Part shown: piece after piece, positions 23,151-25,322 of the stretch
Layout: every line of letters starts with the position of its first letter
How positions within the stretch are numbered: the stretch's first letter is position 1
Assembly: GCA_027030565.1 (NCBI GenBank)
Contig: JALVEU010000273.1
Coordinates: forward strand, 1 to 25,322
Source: Gammaproteobacteria bacterium
GTDB lineage: Bacteria > Pseudomonadota > Gammaproteobacteria > JAJDOJ01
DNA length: 25,322 nucleotides
Direction: 5' to 3'
The notes under the pieces: generated by a model
Database searches by the model: none
Told to the model about the DNA's origin: nothing
Seen by the model: the letters and a program-made list of their open reading frames with translations, nothing else
Translations under genes and position numbers: made by a program

Positions 23151-23878
23151 AGGTCTTGATCGTCGACGACGAGCCACCGGCCCGGGCGCGACTCGCCCGC
23201 ATGTTGGATTCCATCGAGGACATCGAACCGGTGGGCGAGGCGGCCAACGGTCTGGAGGCAGTGCAGATGGTCCAGAAGACCCGGCCGGACGTGGTGCTCA
23301 TGGACATCCGTATGCCCGGGATGGATGGACTCGAGGCTTCCCGTCACCTGTCCAAGATGGAAGAGCCGCCGGCGGTGATTTTCACCACCGCCTACAGCGA
23401 TCATGCCCTGGAGGCCTTCGACGCCCATGCAGTGGGCTATCTGGTCAAACCGATTCGCAAGGAAAAACTGGCCGAATCTTTGCAGAAGGCCAAGAAGCTC
23501 ACCCAGGCCCAACTGGCAACCCTCTCCAAGGAAACGGAGCACGAGGGTCGCACGCATATCTGCGCCCGAGTTCGGGGCAATCTGGAGTTGATCCCCATAG
23601 ATCGGATCGTCTATTTCCAGGCCGACCAGAAGTACATCACGGTCCGCCATACCGAAGGCGAGGTCCTGATCGAGGATGCACTCAAGAATCTGGAGCAGGA
23701 GTTCGCGCGCCGCTTCATCCGCATCCACCGCAACGCCTTGGTGAACGTGGCCTACGTCTCCGGCATGGAGAAGAGCCGCGACGGCCGCTTCCTCATCTCC
23801 TTCAACAAGGTCCCCGACAAGCTCGAGATCAGTCGCCGGCACGTGGCCGAGGTGCGACGCTTCCTGAAGTCGCGCTAG
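23147..23878 (+). CDS. algR: LytTR-family response regulator AlgR
   Basis: 243 residues (P. aeruginosa AlgR 248). The receiver domain (1-115) has the acidic pair D7/D8, phospho-acceptor D53 (VLMDIRMPGMDG), T80 and K101 (GYLVKP). The C-terminal LytTR DNA-binding domain (about 137-240) has VYFQADQKYITVRH and FIRIHRNALVNVAYV, the usual LytTR beta-fold motifs. The ATG at 23147 overlaps the kinase stop, with GGAGGG 7 bases upstream, so the pair is coupled. In Pseudomonas AlgR activates the fimU-pilVWXY1Y2E operon and alginate genes. The pilus operon is on this same window, so a similar role is likely but unproven here. Confidence 0.93.
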   Translation: MKVLIVDDEPPARARLARMLDSIEDIEPVGEAANGLEAVQMVQKTRPDVVLMDIRMPGMDGLEASRHLSKMEEPPAVIFTTAYSDHALEAFDAHAVGYLVKPIRKEKLAESLQKAKKLTQAQLATLSKETEHEGRTHICARVRGNLELIPIDRIVYFQADQKYITVRHTEGEVLIEDALKNLEQEFARRFIRIHRNALVNVAYVSGMEKSRDGRFLISFNKVPDKLEISRRHVAEVRRFLKSR

Positions 23879-24000
23879 GCATCGGCCCGGCCAATGGCCG
23901 AAGGGCCCATGAGCCCGGTGCCCGTGCACGTCGGCGAGACCGATCCCACGGCCGGCAGCGGTTTTGCTACGCTAGGTGTTTTGGGCCTCTGGGATCCACC

Positions 24001-24933
24001 ATGAACCTCGTCCGTATCGCCACGCGCAGGAGTGCCCTCGCCCTCTGGCAGGCACGACACGTGGCCCAACGTCTGCAGGCGCTGCATCCCGGACTGCGAG
24101 TGGAACTCGTGGGCATGACCACCCAGGGCGACCGGATCCTGGACAGCCCCCTGTCACGCGTCGGTGGCAAGGGCTTGTTCGTCAAGGAGCTGGAACAGGG
24201 CCTTCTCGACGGACGTGCCGACATCGCGGTGCACTCCATGAAGGACGTCCCGGCCGAACTCCCCGCGGGACTGCACCTGCCGGTGATCCTGAAACGGGAG
24301 GACCCGCGTGATGCCTTCGTCTCGAACCGCTTCTCCGGCCTCGACGAACTCCCGCCAGGTGCCCGTCTTGGGACCTCCAGCCTGCGTCGAGAATGCATGA
24401 TTCGCGCTCGCCACCCCACGCTGCGCGTCCTGCCCCTGCGGGGCAACGTGAACACACGGCTGTCCAAGCTCGACGCGGGTGAATACGAGGCCATCGTGTT
24501 GGCCAGCGCGGGGCTCGTGCGTCTGGGAATGAAGGCGCGGATCACCGCCCGCCTCCCCATCGAGGACAGCCTGCCGGCCATCGGCCAAGGGGCTATTGGC
24601 ATCGAATGTCGCCAGGACGACGATCGTGTCGCTGGGCTCATCGAGCCACTGGACGATCCAATCACCCACCGCTGCGTGACGGCCGAACGGGCCCTGAATG
24701 CCCGGCTGGCCGGCGGCTGTCAGGTGCCGCTGGCCGGCCACGCACAGTGGCACGAGGGGCGGATCCGCCTCAAGGGCCTGCTCGGCATGCCCGACGGATC
24801 CCGGGTGCTCACCGCGCAAGCGGAAGGCGATGCAGAGGAGCCTGCGCAGCTGGGGGTGAACGTCGCCGAGTCCCTACTGGCACAGGGGGGCGGTGAAATC
24901 CTGCGCAGCCTGGGCATCGAGCCGGCCGGCTGA
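24001..24933 (+). CDS. hemC: Porphobilinogen deaminase (hydroxymethylbilane synthase)
   Basis: 310 residues (E. coli 313). Joins four porphobilinogens into hydroxymethylbilane for heme and other tetrapyrroles, in the cytosol. Dipyrromethane cofactor attaches to C240 (RLAGGCQVPLAG); the catalytic aspartate is D82 (HSMKDVPAE). The N-terminal RIATRRSALALWQA and GTSSLRR (124-130) are typical. The ATG at 24001 begins MNLVRIATRRS, the expected N-terminus. The 122 bases between algR and hemC hold no clear promoter or terminator. hemD follows after 4 bases. Confidence 0.97.
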   Translation: MNLVRIATRRSALALWQARHVAQRLQALHPGLRVELVGMTTQGDRILDSPLSRVGGKGLFVKELEQGLLDGRADIAVHSMKDVPAELPAGLHLPVILKREDPRDAFVSNRFSGLDELPPGARLGTSSLRRECMIRARHPTLRVLPLRGNVNTRLSKLDAGEYEAIVLASAGLVRLGMKARITARLPIEDSLPAIGQGAIGIECRQDDDRVAGLIEPLDDPITHRCVTAERALNARLAGGCQVPLAGHAQWHEGRIRLKGLLGMPDGSRVLTAQAEGDAEEPAQLGVNVAESLLAQGGGEILRSLGIEPAG

Positions 24934-24937
24934 GAAG

Positions 24938-25322
24938 ATGACGGGCGGAGCAGCCGGGACCGAGCAGCTCCACGGGCTGCGCATCCTGGTCACACGGCCG
25001 GCCCATCAGGCCGAGCCCATTTGCGCGAAGATCGAGAGCTGTGGTGGCCGGGTACTGCGGCTCCCCCTGATCGCCATCCAGTGGCTGGAGCCCCCGGCCC
25101 TCACCCTCGATGAGGGGGGCTGGCTGATCTTCACCAGCGCCAACGCGGTGGAAGGTCTGTTGCGCAGCTCCCGAGTACCGGCACAGGTACTCAGCACACC
25201 CGATGTGCGGGTGATCGCCATCGGGCCGGCCACGCGCAGACGGTTGCAGGCTGCAGGCGTCCCAGTCCATTGGAGCCCGGCCTCGCAGTTCACCAGCGAG
25301 GCCCTGTTGGAACAGCTAGGCG
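24938..25322 (+). CDS. hemD: Uroporphyrinogen-III synthase, N-terminal part, cut by window end
   Basis: Open from ATG 24938 to the last base, 128 codons visible of about 250. Cyclises hydroxymethylbilane with ring-D inversion. The N-terminus LHGLRILVTRPAHQAEPI (about 11-28) and a GWLIFTSANAVEG segment (about 61-73) match the HemD family. A VIAIGPATRRRLQAAGVPV segment then starts the second part of the first domain. It starts 4 bases after the hemC stop, so hemC and hemD form one unit. The 3' half is outside the window. Confidence 0.88.
   Translation, partial: MTGGAAGTEQLHGLRILVTRPAHQAEPICAKIESCGGRVLRLPLIAIQWLEPPALTLDEGGWLIFTSANAVEGLLRSSRVPAQVLSTPDVRVIAIGPATRRRLQAAGVPVHWSPASQFTSEALLEQLG

Noticed and set aside
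23888..23900. CGGCC-AAT-GGCCG hairpin after algR as a terminator
   Set aside because: Only a 5-bp stem with a 3-base loop and no T-run. Such inverted repeats are common in sequence this GC-rich.

Overview
The window looks like chromosomal core sequence from a high-GC gammaproteobacterium. Gene order matches two blocks known from Pseudomonas: murJ-ribF-ileS-lspA-fkpB-ispH next to the minor-pilin operon, and argH-algZ-algR-hemC-hemD plus lysA-dapF-DUF484-xerC. Sequence details such as lysA sitting inside the lptM-dapF cluster and several GTG starts would also fit a Chromatiales-type lineage (Ectothiorhodospiraceae or relatives). That placement is inference and I cannot confirm it. I see no insertion sequence, phage, CRISPR array or plasmid feature.

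Layout. 1-6766 (+): 3' end of murJ (lipid II flippase), ribF, ileS, lspA, fkpB, ispH. This is a compact housekeeping run for cell wall, flavin, translation, lipoprotein processing and isoprenoids. 6779-14513 (-): a complete minor-pilin and tip-adhesin locus read right to left as fimT, fimU, pilV, pilW, pilX, pilY1, pilY2-like, pilE. Most of these genes overlap or nearly touch, and a good -10 box precedes fimU. 14514-15186: a non-coding stretch with an 18-bp perfect inverted repeat upstream of fimT, then tRNA-Thr(CGT) with its own likely promoter. 15187-19229 (-): lptM-like lipoprotein, lysA, dapF, DUF484 protein and xerC, joined by short overlaps except for a 142-base lysA-dapF gap. 19387-20414 (+): a serine esterase translationally coupled to a small protein of unknown function. 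20552-21946 (-): argH. 22053-25322 (+): algZ-type sensor kinase and algR-type LytTR response regulator (overlapping), hemC, and the start of hemD, cut by the window end.

How they work together. fimU-pilV-pilW-pilX-pilE products form the priming and tip complex of a type IVa pilus with the calcium-binding tip protein PilY1. In Pseudomonas aeruginosa this operon is activated by AlgZ(FimS)/AlgR. Here the likely regulators lie about 8 kb from the likely target operon in the same window, which is the most interesting context in the region. lysA and dapF both act in the diaminopimelate/lysine branch that also feeds peptidoglycan, and hemC-hemD are consecutive heme/tetrapyrrole steps.

I found no clearly undescribed system. 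The items most worth a second look are the AlgZR-pilus linkage, the calcium-loop-like motifs in PilY1 and PilE, the inverted repeat upstream of fimT, and the small unknown gene at 20061-20414.
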